Notes under the pieces: generated by a model
Databases searched by the model: none
What the model was told of the DNA's origin: nothing
The model's input: the letters and a program-made list of their open reading frames with translations, nothing else
In this document: positions 52,644 through 62,499 of the stretch, in pieces
Numbering within the stretch: position 1 is the first letter of the stretch
How the letters are laid out: every line of letters begins with the position of its first letter
Assembly (NCBI RefSeq): GCF_024189295.1
Contig: NZ_JAIZEN010000002.1
Location: 1 to 64,000, forward strand
Origin: Halobacillus sp. A1
Lineage (GTDB): Bacteria; Bacillota; Bacilli; Bacillales; Halobacillaceae
Direction: 5' to 3'
DNA: 64,000 bases
Made by a program: the position numbers and the translations under genes

Positions 52644-53273
52644 TTATAAATGCTGATCTCTTGCAAGCTCAACTAATGCTTTCGTTACGCTCGTCTTCGT
52701 CAGTCTGCCTATGACTTCCAGTCCGCGATCTACAGGCTTCACTACCGGAAGGCCGTCTATTTGTTTCTCGATCAGCTTTTGTGCCGCATCTAATAAGAGA
52801 TCGTCTTTTTCACAAATAGAAATATTGGGCATCCTTGTCATGATAATATGAACCGGAACTGAAGTTAAGTCATGATTTCCAATACTTGCACGCAATAAAT
52901 CTTTTCTAGAAAGAACTCCAACAAGCAGTGCTTGATCATTTATGACGAAAAGAGTTCCGACATCTTCTAAAAACATCGTGCAAATTGCATCATATGCGGA
53001 AACATCCTCTTCTACAACGACGGGAAGAGCCTGGTATTCATGGACTTTGAACTTTTTTAGTTTCTCCGTCAAAAGTTCAGAACCTGTTTTCCCTGTAAAA
53101 AAATACCCAACACGAGGTCTTGCATCTAAATAACCAGCCATAGTTAAAATCGCTAAATCCGGCCGCAAAGTCGCTCTGGTCAAACTTAAGTTTTCAGCAA
53201 TATTTTCTCCTGTAATCGGTCCATTGTCTTTGACGATTTGTATGATTTGCTCTTGTCTGCTGGAAAGTTCCAT
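52644..53273 (-). CDS. ccpN: Transcriptional repressor CcpN
   Basis: A repressor of gluconeogenic genes (gapB, pckA) in B. subtilis. The 209-residue protein has an N-terminal winged helix (about 5-55, [20 protein letters not shown], then [18 protein letters not shown]) and two CBS domains (about 75-135 and 145-205) that bind nucleotides. It is followed by yqfL as in B. subtilis. The ATG follows GGTGAAAG. The recognition helix sequence is close to known CcpN. Confidence 0.93.
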   Translation of the reverse strand: MELSSRQEQIIQIVKDNGPITGENIAENLSLTRATLRPDLAILTMAGYLDARPRVGYFFTGKTGSELLTEKLKKFKVHEYQALPVVVEEDVSAYDAICTMFLEDVGTLFVINDQALLVGVLSRKDLLRASIGNHDLTSVPVHIIMTRMPNISICEKDDLLLDAAQKLIEKQIDGLPVVKPVDRGLEVIGRLTKTSVTKALVELARDQHL

Positions 53274-53354
53274 TCTTTCACCGCCCTAATCACCAACTGT
53301 GACATACTATTTAATTATTATAGCTCATTTATTCTGATGGGTAAAAGAGTTCAC

Positions 53355-55439
53355 TTAATATTGTTGTTTCCACTGCACAGCGTTTAAATCAGCAAAGTCT
53401 AAAATGTCAGACGCAATTTGTTTCAATAGAGCTAACCTGTTGGAACGCAGCTGCTCATCCTCTGCCATTACCATTGTCTGATCGAAGAACGAGTGGATAG
53501 GATCAGATAGCTGCGCGAGAAGATTCAAGGCACTTTCCGGGCTTTGTTCCTTTAAAGCCTGCTGGTAATTCTCGTGAATATCCCGATGAAGTTCGTAAAG
53601 TGCAGCTTCACTTTTATTTTCAAACAAAGCCGGGTCTATGGCTGCAGCTTCTGTTTTTTTAGCCAGGTTGAGCACTCGGCCAAGCGCTTCATGTACAGAT
53701 TTGAATTGATTATCATTACGCTTTTCCATCAAAATGAGTGCTTTGGCAGATGTTTGGGAATATACTTGGATCCCTTGAGCGAGTACTGATTGAATGACAT
53801 CGGGAGCCATCCCCTCGTCTTTCAATAAGTAACTAGCTCTAGTACGGAAGAAGTCATGGACCTCCTGAACAACATCCTCTTTTTTTCTAGTAGGCAAGTT
53901 CTTTGTGAAGTAGAAATCGATCACTTCATCCAGTAAATCTTCTACGCACAGCGACCAGTTTCTATCTTTAAGAATTTGTATAATGCCTAATGCCTGACGT
54001 CTTAATCCATAAGGATCCTGTGAACCAGTCGGAGTATGTCCGATAGCGATAGAGCCGACGATAGTATCAAGCTTATCGGCAATGCTGACCACGGCACCAA
54101 CTGTTGATTCAGGAAGTTGACCGTTTGCTTGACGCGGCATATAATGCTCATTTATTGCTGCCGCCACTTCCTCATCCTCTCCATAAATACGAGCGTATTT
54201 CTCACCCATGATGCCCTGGAGTTCAGAGAATTCATCCACCATATGAGTAACCAGGTCAAACTTACTTATTTCCGCAGCACGTACTGCTTGCTTTTCTACT
54301 CGTTCCCCGAGACCCAATTTCCGGCTGATTGACTCAGTAAACTGCTTCACCCTTGACACTTTATCTGCCAAAGTTCCGAGTTCCACTTGATAGACCATGC
54401 GCTCCAGCTTTTTAAGCTTTTCATCTATAGATCCTTTTTGATCTTCAAAGTAGAAAAATTGAGCATCTGCCAAACGGGCCTTTAAAACCTTCTCATTTCC
54501 TCGGGCGACAGTTTCGAGGTGTTTGTCATTTCCATTTCTGACGGCAACAAAGAAAGGTTGCAGTACGCCTTCAGTAGATCGTACGGGAAAGTACCTCTGA
54601 TGTTCTTTCATTGAAGTAATTAGTGCTTCTTCAGGAACTTCAAGAAATTCACTGCTGAATTCGCCGCTGAAAACAGTCGGATACTCTACTAGATGAGTAA
54701 TTTCATTCAACAATTGGTCATCTTTTACAATCTCCCAATTTCTTGTTTGCTCTAAGTGACTCAGCTGTTGTTCTATCATTGTTTTTCGTTTGTTTTTATC
54801 AGCTATAACTTGTTCATTCTTCAACACTTGTTCGTATTGATCCGCATGTTTAATATCAGCTTTAGAGCCAAGGAAACGATGTCCGTAGGTGTACGCGTCC
54901 GTAGATACATTCTCAATTGCAAAGGGAATGACCTGATCATTGAATAGCGCAGCAATCCAGCGGATAGGACGAGCATACTTTAAATTAAAGCTTCCCCACC
55001 TCATGTTTTTTGGAAAGTTTAAACTTAGCAGAACTGCTTTGAAATCAGCTAGCAGATCAACAGTGGACTGACCGGGAGTGAATTTTTTCACGTGGACATA
55101 TTCTACTCCTTTGATCTCTTTAAAATAAATTTCATCTACAGATTGCCCTTGACCTTTAGAAAAACCTATCGCAGCTTTCGACCATTCTCCATTCTCGTCT
55201 AAAGCGATTTTCTTAGCAGGTCCTTTAGCTTCTTCCTCAAGGTCAGGCTGTTTATCTGCAACGCCGAAGATTTGAACGGCCAGACGCCGAGGAGTAGAGT
55301 AGCTTTTAACCGATTCGTAAGGAATCCTTCGATCGTTCAGCCAGGCCTCTGTACTTTTCGTTAACTGTTCGATAGCATCATCAATGAACCTTGCAGGCAA
55401 TTCTTCTAATCCTAGTTCAAATAAAACCGTATTACTCAT
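53355..55439 (-). CDS. glyS: Glycyl-tRNA synthetase beta subunit
   Basis: The large subunit of the alpha2-beta2 glycyl-tRNA synthetase, which charges tRNA-Gly and holds the tRNA-binding part. The 694 residues show family motifs [18 protein letters not shown] (near 4-21), [10 protein letters not shown]-type text and a C-terminal domain about 560-690 (anticodon-binding). It overlaps glyQ by eight bases and is controlled by the same T-box leader. Spacing to ccpN is 81 bases with no terminator. Confidence 0.96.
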   Translation of the reverse strand: MSNTVLFELGLEELPARFIDDAIEQLTKSTEAWLNDRRIPYESVKSYSTPRRLAVQIFGVADKQPDLEEEAKGPAKKIALDENGEWSKAAIGFSKGQGQSVDEIYFKEIKGVEYVHVKKFTPGQSTVDLLADFKAVLLSLNFPKNMRWGSFNLKYARPIRWIAALFNDQVIPFAIENVSTDAYTYGHRFLGSKADIKHADQYEQVLKNEQVIADKNKRKTMIEQQLSHLEQTRNWEIVKDDQLLNEITHLVEYPTVFSGEFSSEFLEVPEEALITSMKEHQRYFPVRSTEGVLQPFFVAVRNGNDKHLETVARGNEKVLKARLADAQFFYFEDQKGSIDEKLKKLERMVYQVELGTLADKVSRVKQFTESISRKLGLGERVEKQAVRAAEISKFDLVTHMVDEFSELQGIMGEKYARIYGEDEEVAAAINEHYMPRQANGQLPESTVGAVVSIADKLDTIVGSIAIGHTPTGSQDPYGLRRQALGIIQILKDRNWSLCVEDLLDEVIDFYFTKNLPTRKKEDVVQEVHDFFRTRASYLLKDEGMAPDVIQSVLAQGIQVYSQTSAKALILMEKRNDNQFKSVHEALGRVLNLAKKTEAAAIDPALFENKSEAALYELHRDIHENYQQALKEQSPESALNLLAQLSDPIHSFFDQTMVMAEDEQLRSNRLALLKQIASDILDFADLNAVQWKQQY

Positions 55440-56319
55440 AGGACGACTCTCCTTCCTTCAACATTGGGAACCCTAATCTTTCCCTTTCATCCACATACGC
55501 TTTGGAAATAGAACGGGCCAGGTTCCTGACTCTCCCGATATAACCGGTTCTTTCAGTAACCGAGATGACTCCTTTAGCGTCCAATAAATTAAATGTGTGG
55601 GAACACTTAAGTACATAATCGTATGCAGGAAATACTAATCCTTTTTCCATGATGCGCTTCGCTTCTTGTTCATAGGTAGAAAATAAATCAAATAACATTT
55701 GATCATCTGATTCTTCAAATGTATAAACGGAATGTTCATATTCAGGCTGAGTAAAGATATCTCCTACTGTTACGCCGTCCGTCCATTCAAGCTCAAACAC
55801 ATTTTCCTTATCTTGGATATAGGAAGCCAAACGCTCCAAACCATAAGTGATTTCTGCTGCTACCGGACGAGCTTCAAGTCCTCCGATTTGCTGGAAATAA
55901 GTAAATTGAGTGATTTCCATACCATCCAACCATACTTCCCAGCCTAATCCCGCCGCACCAAGCGTAGGATTTTCCCAATTATCTTCAACAAAACGAATAT
56001 CGTGTTTTTCAGCGTCAATTCCCAGTTTTTCGAGTGATTTCAAATACAGATCTTGAATATTGTCTGGAGATGGTTTCATAATCACCTGGAATTGGTGGTG
56101 CTGGTAAAGACGATTAGGATTCTGACCATAACGTCCATCAGCAGGTCTTCTGGAAGGTTCTACGTAAGCGACGTTCCACGGTTCAGGACCCAGGCTTCTT
56201 AATAAGGTCATCGGCGACATAGTGCCGGCCCCTTTTTCTACGTCATAGGCCTGCATTAGCAAACAGCCTTCATCGGACCAATGCTTCTGCAAGGTTAAAA
56301 TCATTTCTTGAATGTTCAT
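55432..56319 (-). CDS. glyQ: Glycyl-tRNA synthetase alpha subunit
   Basis: The catalytic subunit of the tetrameric glycyl-tRNA synthetase. The 295-residue protein has the class II motifs [19 protein letters not shown]-type sequence near 21-40, [14 protein letters not shown] (57-70), and [16 protein letters not shown] (about 152-167). The ATG has AGGAGG-like AATTAGGAGGTAG upstream. Transcription is controlled by a glycine T-box. Confidence 0.97.
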   Translation of the reverse strand: MNIQEMILTLQKHWSDEGCLLMQAYDVEKGAGTMSPMTLLRSLGPEPWNVAYVEPSRRPADGRYGQNPNRLYQHHQFQVIMKPSPDNIQDLYLKSLEKLGIDAEKHDIRFVEDNWENPTLGAAGLGWEVWLDGMEITQFTYFQQIGGLEARPVAAEITYGLERLASYIQDKENVFELEWTDGVTVGDIFTQPEYEHSVYTFEESDDQMLFDLFSTYEQEAKRIMEKGLVFPAYDYVLKCSHTFNLLDAKGVISVTERTGYIGRVRNLARSISKAYVDERERLGFPMLKEGESSYE

Positions 56320-56344
56320 GTTCTACCTCCTAATTAGTAAGCAT

Positions 56345-56575
56345 AAAGAAACCCCGTCTCTATGCCATCATTGACATAGGGACGGGGTTTACCGCGGTTC
56401 CACCCTATTTGCTTCCTCTAAAAGAAGCCACTTTGAACGTTCTTTGCTCCGGAATGCCTTCATCGAATTTTTGTTACTCGATTTCCACCATCACGAGTTC
56501 TCTATAAACAAAAAAGATCGATTACTACTTTCCATCTACACAATCTTTTATTAGTAAATAGAATCATACTGAATC
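56345..56575 (-). promoter_or_regulatory. T-box riboswitch with GGC (glycine) specifier
   Basis: The minus-strand leader carries the T-box AGGGTGGAACCGCGG (56406-56392) and an intrinsic terminator (AAACCCCGTC / GACGGGGTTT, 56349-56391). The specifier sequence GAAGGCATTCCGGAGC puts a GGC codon near 56458-56456, in the same context as the well-studied glyQS T-box of B. subtilis. Uncharged tRNA-Gly would stabilise the antiterminator and raise expression of glyQS. Confidence 0.92.
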
Positions 56576-56587
56576 ATCATTCTTTTG

Positions 56588-57349
56588 TCAATCATTATCG
56601 TTAAATAGATCAAGTTGCTTAAGAAATTTTTTTGATTTAAGGAAGTATCCGCCAAAACGATCGTAATATTCGTCCATTATTAAACGGAGCTTCTGTTTGT
56701 TTTCATTTTTCATTGAGATTTGCCCTAGCCTTTTAACATCCATATGTAAAAATAAGCGCAGCAGCCTTGCTAATGTATCAGACAAACCATAAGCGTAAGG
56801 ATCCTTGTGTTTACAACGGAAGCATAAATATCCTCCTTCAACTACTGAAAATGAGAAGGGCCCCTCTTCATTTCCACAATTGACACAGCTGTCAACTTTA
56901 GGGGCGAATCCCGCTTTCCGATATAATTTCAACTCATACATCATAGCTAAGATTTCACAGTCTTTCCCTTCAGCCATCCACGTATAAGTTTGCAGCAGCT
57001 GCTCATAAATAAAAGGATCAGGCTGTTTTTCATCGATCAGTTTGTCCGTCAATTCTGCTAGATAGGAGGCATAGGCTGTCTTGACAATATCTTCTCTGAT
57101 CGAACGCAGGGAAGTCAGCATTTCTCCTTGACTCATCGAACCTAAGCCCGAGCCTATTTGGATTAGGAACTGGGCATGGATAAATGGTTGAGTAATCGAG
57201 GCCATTCGGCTTTTTGGTTTCTTGGCACCTCTTGCCATGACCCCGATCTTTCCTTTTTCCCTTGTGAGTATAGTAACAATTTTGTGTGTTTCTCCATAAT
57301 CTCTCGTTCGTATGACGATACCTTCGATTTTTTCTAACAAAGCATTCAC
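56588..57349 (-). CDS. recO: DNA repair protein RecO
   Basis: Loads RecA by displacing SSB together with RecR in recombination repair. The 253-residue protein has an OB-fold N-terminus (1-80) and a helical zinc-binding part with Cys155, Cys158, Cys176 and Cys179 (CVNCG and CFRC). It follows yqzL by 20 bases and is close to era, the usual order. Its leader leads into the glyQS T-box region, so a terminator or separate promoter must lie between; the T-box terminator serves. Confidence 0.95.
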   Translation of the reverse strand: MNALLEKIEGIVIRTRDYGETHKIVTILTREKGKIGVMARGAKKPKSRMASITQPFIHAQFLIQIGSGLGSMSQGEMLTSLRSIREDIVKTAYASYLAELTDKLIDEKQPDPFIYEQLLQTYTWMAEGKDCEILAMMYELKLYRKAGFAPKVDSCVNCGNEEGPFSFSVVEGGYLCFRCKHKDPYAYGLSDTLARLLRLFLHMDVKRLGQISMKNENKQKLRLIMDEYYDRFGGYFLKSKKFLKQLDLFNDND

Positions 57350-57369
57350 CTGCTCATGGTTTTTACTTC

Positions 57370-57504
57370 TTAGGAATCTCGCTGTTGTTCCGACGCAGAT
57401 GACGTTTCTTCAACAGGCTGCGGGCTGTCTTCTAATTCCTTCATTAATAAATAGGTTTCTATGTTTCCTGTCCGTCTAAACAAATTCCAGGATAGGTCTA
57501 GCAC
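57370..57504 (-). CDS. yqzL: YqzL family protein
   Basis: A 44-residue frame starting at GTG 57504: LDLSWNLFRRTGNIETYLLM, followed by an acidic tail. AGGCGGTG is five bases upstream. It matches the small YqzL family found between era and recO in bacilli; function unknown. It is too short to be called reliably by length, but the motif and place are diagnostic. Confidence 0.78.
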   Translation of the reverse strand: MLDLSWNLFRRTGNIETYLLMKELEDSPQPVEETSSASEQQRDS

Positions 57505-57594
57505 AAGAAACACCGCCTTTCTTAATATCAAATGGAATGACATCCTTAGGTTGCTTCATCTACGCCAAACGATAAGGCTTAAAATTTACCAATC

Positions 57595-58500
57595 TTAGTA
57601 TTCATCTTCCTTATAACCAAAATCACTTAGCTGGATTTGCTTATTTCTCCAATCCTTCTGTACCTTGACCCACAATTCTAAATAAACTTTACTTCCAAGA
57701 AGCAGTTCTATATCTTTTCTGGCTCTCTGCCCCACTTCTTTCAACATGCTTCCTTGCTTACCGATAATGATTCCTTTTTGTGAGTTACGCTCCACGATGA
57801 TGACAGCCTGAATGAAAACGGCGTTTGAATCGTCCCTTTTCTTCATAGTTTCAATAACTACAGCAATAGAGTGAGGAATTTCTTCACGAGTCAACTGCAG
57901 AACCTTTTCACGGATGAATTCACTTACAATGAACCGTTCAGGATGATCTGTGATTTGATCCTCGGGATAAAATTGAGGACCTTCCGGCAAATGGCTTTTT
58001 AATACACCAAGCAAGTGATCGACATTGTTCCCTTCTAATGCTGAAATAGGAACGATCTCTTCAAAATCTAACTTTGACCTATATTCTTCAATCAAAGGCA
58101 ATAGCTGATCAGGATGGACTTTGTCAATTTTATTTACGATCAAAAAAACGGGCTGGTTGATTTTTTGTAAACGATCGAGTATGAATTGGTCGCCGCGTCC
58201 ATATCCTTCTTCCGCATTGATCATAAACATAATGGCATCGACTTCGTTCAGCGTATTCTCTGCCACGTTGACCATATAATCGCCTAATTTATGTTTCGGC
58301 TTGTGGATGCCTGGTGTATCAATAAATATCATTTGAGCGTCTTTTTCTGTAAGGACACCTGAGATTTTATTTCTAGTGGTCTGAGGTTTATCACTCATAA
58401 TGGCGATTTTTTCACCAATTACCCGGTTCATAAAAGTTGATTTTCCTACATTCGGGCGGCCTATTATAGCTACAAACCCGGATTTAAACGTTTCTTCCAT
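57595..58500 (-). CDS. era: GTPase Era
   Basis: Essential GTPase for 16S rRNA maturation and small-subunit assembly. The 301 residues contain G1 GRPNVGKS (14-21), G2/G3 [14 protein letters not shown]4 NKID, SALEGNN and a KH domain (about 210-290) ending before the C-terminal GYKEDEY. It follows dgkA by 29 bases. cdd, which sits between dgkA and era in B. subtilis, is absent here. Confidence 0.97.
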   Translation of the reverse strand: MEETFKSGFVAIIGRPNVGKSTFMNRVIGEKIAIMSDKPQTTRNKISGVLTEKDAQMIFIDTPGIHKPKHKLGDYMVNVAENTLNEVDAIMFMINAEEGYGRGDQFILDRLQKINQPVFLIVNKIDKVHPDQLLPLIEEYRSKLDFEEIVPISALEGNNVDHLLGVLKSHLPEGPQFYPEDQITDHPERFIVSEFIREKVLQLTREEIPHSIAVVIETMKKRDDSNAVFIQAVIIVERNSQKGIIIGKQGSMLKEVGQRARKDIELLLGSKVYLELWVKVQKDWRNKQIQLSDFGYKEDEY

Positions 58501-58529
58501 ATGCCTATTGCCTCCATTAATCCTTTTGT

Positions 58530-58904
58530 TTAAAACATGATGTCCATCAATTTAGGTAAGAAAATGATACATCCTATGATGATTGAACTTATTGCTGCGA
58601 CCAACACAGCTCCAGCTGCTATATCTTTAATTTCTCCTACGGAAGCGTGCCATTCAGGAGCCAGGTAATCCATGACCCTCTCGATGGAGGAGTTTATCAT
58701 TTCTAATGAAATCACTAGCGCAATTATACCGAAAAGCACCGCCCATTCCATTAATGAAACGTCAAGAAATGCAGCGAAAAAGATAACAACGACACTTATT
58801 ATCAAGTGGATTTTAAGGTTCCTTTCCTTACGAAACACTTGCTGTATTCCACGAAGTGCGTGTCTTAATCCAATCAGCTTACGACCTTTGTAATCCATAC
58901 TCAT
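58530..58904 (-). CDS. dgkA: Undecaprenol/diacylglycerol kinase family protein DgkA
   Basis: A small membrane kinase with three helices; the Gram-positive member phosphorylates undecaprenol. The 124-residue protein starts at ATG 58904, with GAGGAAA upstream, overlapping ybeY by 26 bases; a second ATG two codons on is also possible. The active-site motif is [19 protein letters not shown] (about 65-84), and the second is [11 protein letters not shown]. It is the DgkA/YqfG-region gene of B. subtilis. Confidence 0.92.
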   Translation of the reverse strand: MSMDYKGRKLIGLRHALRGIQQVFRKERNLKIHLIISVVVIFFAAFLDVSLMEWAVLFGIIALVISLEMINSSIERVMDYLAPEWHASVGEIKDIAAGAVLVAAISSIIIGCIIFLPKLMDIMF

Positions 58905-59346
58905 GTAAAATTTCCTCTTGACGAGCGAACATCTTTTTCTCATCTTCTTCAGTTTTATGGTCGTAACCAAGCAAGTGAAGAAAACCGTGTAACGCTAAAA
59001 AGCCGAACTCACGCTCTAAAGAATGGTCATACTCTTTCGCCTGCTCATTAGCCTTGTCTACAGAGATGACAATATCGCCTAAGAGAACAGGAAGATCTTC
59101 ATTTTGGACCTCTACCTCACCATCTCCCAGTTCCTGCATAGGGAATGAAATGACATCCGTAGGCGAATCAATTTGACGGTAATTACGGTTCAATTCCTGT
59201 ATCTCTTTATTGTCCACAAAGGAAATAGAAATCTCCGATTCCGCCACCTCTTCTTTTTTAGCTGAAAATTGGATGATACGTTCCACTAAGTCAATGAACG
59301 CTTCATCCACCGAATTTGTAGCGTCATGAAAGTCAATCTGAATCAT
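58879..59346 (-). CDS. ybeY: Endoribonuclease YbeY
   Basis: A zinc-dependent RNase for 16S rRNA 3' end maturation and ribosome quality control. The 155-residue protein has the metal motif HGFLHLLGYDH (His120, His124, His130) and the region SPTDVISFPM (61-70). The ATG overlaps the pgpH stop by one base (TAATG), and its end overlaps dgkA. Confidence 0.95.
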   Translation of the reverse strand: MIQIDFHDATNSVDEAFIDLVERIIQFSAKKEEVAESEISISFVDNKEIQELNRNYRQIDSPTDVISFPMQELGDGEVEVQNEDLPVLLGDIVISVDKANEQAKEYDHSLEREFGFLALHGFLHLLGYDHKTEEDEKKMFARQEEILHEYGLQRS

Positions 59347-61448
59347 TATTTTGCCTCCTTTACAAGATTGTTCTGATTGGGATATTGAATTCGCGAATGG
59401 AAAATCCCTTGAAGTGTTTCACAAATTGCTAATTCCAGTTTGTTCAATTCTTTAAAAGTTAGATTACAATCAACCAATTGCCCATCTAATATACGATCTT
59501 CTATAATAGCATGCACAATTGAATCAATCTTCTCCTGGGTAGGCTGATCGAGTGAACGTACAGCCGCTTCTACTGAGTCACAGATACAAACAATAGCCGC
59601 TTCTTTCGTTTGAGGCTTAGGCCCTGGATATCTGAACATACTTTCATTTACAGAGGACTCTTTCTCTTTAGCCTTGTAATAAAAATATTTCAATAGTGTA
59701 GTTCCATGATGCTGCTTAGCAATATCAATTATTTCTTTAGGGAGTTTCTCCTTCTCAAGAAGCTTTGCACCATCATAAGGATGACTGATGATGATAGCTG
59801 CACTTTGTTCAGGTTTAATATAATCGTGCGGGTTCTTCATCCCCATTTGGTTTTCGATAAAATAGTGAGGTCGCATTGTCTTCCCTAAATCGTGATAATA
59901 AGCGGCTACTCTTGCTAAAAGCCCTCTAGCACCAATTGATTCACAGGCCGCTTCGCTCAAATTAGCTACCATAACGCTGTGGTGATAAGTACCAGGGGTC
60001 TCCATCAAAATTTTCCTTAACAACCTATGATTAGGATTTGCCAGCGCGATAAGCTTACTATCCGATAGAATATCAAACGTCGACTCGATAATCGGAAGTA
60101 AGCCAAACGTCAGAATAACTGATAATACAGCGCTAATCAAGCCATATCCTGCGAACAGCCCCCAATCGAACCAGCTGTATTTTTCAAAGGAAAGGAATAC
60201 AGTAAAGCTGATCGTCATACAATTAACTAAGGCAATACCTACGCCTGTCTTTGCGATGAACAAGCGATCACTAGTATTCCATAAAAAGATTATACCCGCG
60301 AGCTGAGACAGTAACACGTATATTCCCATATGGGCGTTCAGCGCTCCGGGAACTTCCCCATTGAATAATACGACAGCCATAAGAGAAAAAATCACGCTCA
60401 TAAAAACGGCAAAACGCTCATTACATAACAGCTTGATCAATATGGCGCCCATCGCCGCAGGCATTAAATAATACAGAAAATCATTGGAAAAATCAAAGAC
60501 ACTGAACCCTTTCATCAAGCTCATTGAAATGGCTGATACGAGGACAACGACAGAAATATGCCGATACGTTAACCCCTCTTCAATGATCATTTTCCTGAAA
60601 TGATAAAGAATAGCGGCTCCAAGTAGTAAAGAAAACAACGTCAATCCCAGGTAAGGCATTACATTTCTTTCTTGGTTCAAAAGGCCTGTAATCTCAAGTT
60701 CGTCATAAATGTCATTCGTAATCGTCGCACCTTCTGTAACGATCACTTCACCTGCTTGAATCATGGCGGGCTGAACTTGGGCGGCCGCCTCTTTTCTTGC
60801 TTCGTCTGTTGCCTGAGGGTCAAACATCGCATTTTCTACTAGTGCAAAGCTGCCCAATTCGGATGATTCATCTTTTAAATCTTCTGGAATGGAAGAATAT
60901 CTGATTTTCAACTTCAGTGTATCTACTGTACCTTCTAAATCAGTCGTTCTGATACCTTCGTTGAAATAGGATTCAGCAGAGGATATTAACAATTCTTTTG
61001 TTTCGTTAAGGTCGTTTTCAGAGGCATTCAAAAACGGACGAAAAATTTCCATTGGCAGCTCGTCTGTTATGGCTGATGACAATAATGAATTAAGCTGATT
61101 CAATTTCTCTTCTGTAGAAAGCCTTCCTGACTCAGATTGGTTCACTTCACCTACCGCTTCAAATACTTCCTCGATATATGCCAGCCTTTCTTCAGCTACT
61201 TCCATAGAAAGCTGATATCGATCTTCTACGTCAAGCGTTGCTTCTCTTACCCGTTGTTCTGTTTTTCTTTCATTTTCAATTGTAACTGGTGACCGGATCG
61301 TTTCATGAGCAACGCTGAATTTTTCAAGATTGTAGGTTTCTGTATGTACATTTGAAAAACTCAAAAGGAGAAAAAAGAGGGCAAGCAGAAAGGATGGAAT
61401 ACTTAATCTCAACCAGGAATTTTTACCATTAAATAAGTGTTTAATCAT
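59346..61448 (-). CDS. pgpH: 7TM-HD family cyclic-di-AMP phosphodiesterase PgpH (YqfF)
   Basis: A membrane enzyme that degrades cyclic di-AMP. The 700 residues have an N-terminal helix (about 15-35), a large extracytoplasmic domain (about 40-265), seven helices (about 270-460) and a cytoplasmic HD domain with HHSVMVANLSEAA, YYHDLGKTMRPHYF and AKQHHGTTLLKYFYY. ATG 61448 has AAAGGTG upstream; a TTG six codons earlier also has a GAGG site. It is downstream of a strong terminator of phoH. Confidence 0.92.
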   Translation of the reverse strand: MIKHLFNGKNSWLRLSIPSFLLALFFLLLSFSNVHTETYNLEKFSVAHETIRSPVTIENERKTEQRVREATLDVEDRYQLSMEVAEERLAYIEEVFEAVGEVNQSESGRLSTEEKLNQLNSLLSSAITDELPMEIFRPFLNASENDLNETKELLISSAESYFNEGIRTTDLEGTVDTLKLKIRYSSIPEDLKDESSELGSFALVENAMFDPQATDEARKEAAAQVQPAMIQAGEVIVTEGATITNDIYDELEITGLLNQERNVMPYLGLTLFSLLLGAAILYHFRKMIIEEGLTYRHISVVVLVSAISMSLMKGFSVFDFSNDFLYYLMPAAMGAILIKLLCNERFAVFMSVIFSLMAVVLFNGEVPGALNAHMGIYVLLSQLAGIIFLWNTSDRLFIAKTGVGIALVNCMTISFTVFLSFEKYSWFDWGLFAGYGLISAVLSVILTFGLLPIIESTFDILSDSKLIALANPNHRLLRKILMETPGTYHHSVMVANLSEAACESIGARGLLARVAAYYHDLGKTMRPHYFIENQMGMKNPHDYIKPEQSAAIIISHPYDGAKLLEKEKLPKEIIDIAKQHHGTTLLKYFYYKAKEKESSVNESMFRYPGPKPQTKEAAIVCICDSVEAAVRSLDQPTQEKIDSIVHAIIEDRILDGQLVDCNLTFKELNKLELAICETLQGIFHSRIQYPNQNNLVKEAK

Positions 61449-61503
61449 TTGTCTTACACCTTTCAATACATCCTCACCCCCTTACATATAATTCCAAATA
61501 ATC

Positions 61504-61541
61504 ATAATAATAAAGGCCCTCCTGCGGGCCTTTATTATTAT
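61504..61541 (-). terminator. Terminator overlapping the phoH stop codon
   Basis: ATAATAATAAAGGCCC and GGGCCTTTATTATTAT form a 16-bp perfect hairpin with a six-base loop. On the minus strand the 3' arm itself supplies T-rich sequence. The phoH stop lies in the 5' arm. Confidence 0.75.
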
Positions 61542-62497
61542 GGATTTTGCTCATAAGCATCAATAACACGCTGGACGAGTGGGTGACGAACTACATCAGT
61601 CTGGTCAAGGTGGATGAAAGCAGATCCCTTCACATGATTAAGTTTTTGTTCAGCAACTTTTAAGCCTGAAGTCATTCCTTTAGGAAGATCAACTTGAGTA
61701 ATGTCGCCTGTTATGATCATCTTTGAACCAAAACCTAGTCGAGTTAAAAACATCTTCATTTGTTCTGGAGTGGTATTTTGCGCTTCATCCAGTATAGCAA
61801 ATGCATCGTCCAGTGTCCGGCCTCTCATATAAGCCAGAGGAGCAATTTCTATTGTTCCCCTGTCAATTAGCCGAGTGGTATGCTCTGCACCGAAAACATC
61901 GTGTAAAGAGTCATATAGTGGTCTTAAATAAGGATCCACTTTTTCCTTAAGATCACCAGGAAGGAATCCAAGGCTTTCACCAGCTTCGACAGCCGGACGA
62001 GTAAGAATTATTTTTTTCACTTCTCCGTTTTTCAAAGCATTGACTGCCATAATAACCGCAAGGTATGTTTTTCCAGTTCCTGCGGGCCCTATTCCAAATA
62101 CAAGATCGTGATTTTTAATCGCAGATACGTATTTTCTTTGTCCTAAGGTTTTTACTCGCACTGATTTACCTTTGGCATTTCTCGTAATTTCATCTTCGAA
62201 CAGTGCTTCGAATTGATTCATCTTACCATTTTTAGCCAATTCAACGGCGTATACGACATCTCTTTCAGTAATAGACAATCCTTTTCTAATGATTTCGAGT
62301 ACGGAAAGCAGCACGTCTTCCACAAGCTGAACGTGCTCAGCCTGTCCCGAAACATTGACGTGTTCCCCTCGTGAAATGATCGTTACTTTCAACTGCTCTT
62401 CTATTCGTTTTAAGTGACGGTCTTCTGTGCCAAACAACGATAGTGCTTCAGTCGGATTATTTAATTGTATATCGATTGTTTTCAATTCTCCTTGCAT
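61538..62497 (-). CDS. phoH: PhoH-like ATPase (YqfE)
   Basis: A cytosolic P-loop ATPase of 319 residues. The KH-like N-terminal part precedes Walker A GPAGTGKTYLA (about 137-147), Walker B FAILDEAQNTTPEQ and TGDITQVDLP. It belongs to the PhoH family, linked to RNA metabolism with YbeY; exact role unknown. ATG 62497 has AAGGAG eight bases upstream. It lies two bases past the yqfD stop. Confidence 0.93.
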   Translation of the reverse strand: MQGELKTIDIQLNNPTEALSLFGTEDRHLKRIEEQLKVTIISRGEHVNVSGQAEHVQLVEDVLLSVLEIIRKGLSITERDVVYAVELAKNGKMNQFEALFEDEITRNAKGKSVRVKTLGQRKYVSAIKNHDLVFGIGPAGTGKTYLAVIMAVNALKNGEVKKIILTRPAVEAGESLGFLPGDLKEKVDPYLRPLYDSLHDVFGAEHTTRLIDRGTIEIAPLAYMRGRTLDDAFAILDEAQNTTPEQMKMFLTRLGFGSKMIITGDITQVDLPKGMTSGLKVAEQKLNHVKGSAFIHLDQTDVVRHPLVQRVIDAYEQNP

Positions 62498-62499
62498 AC

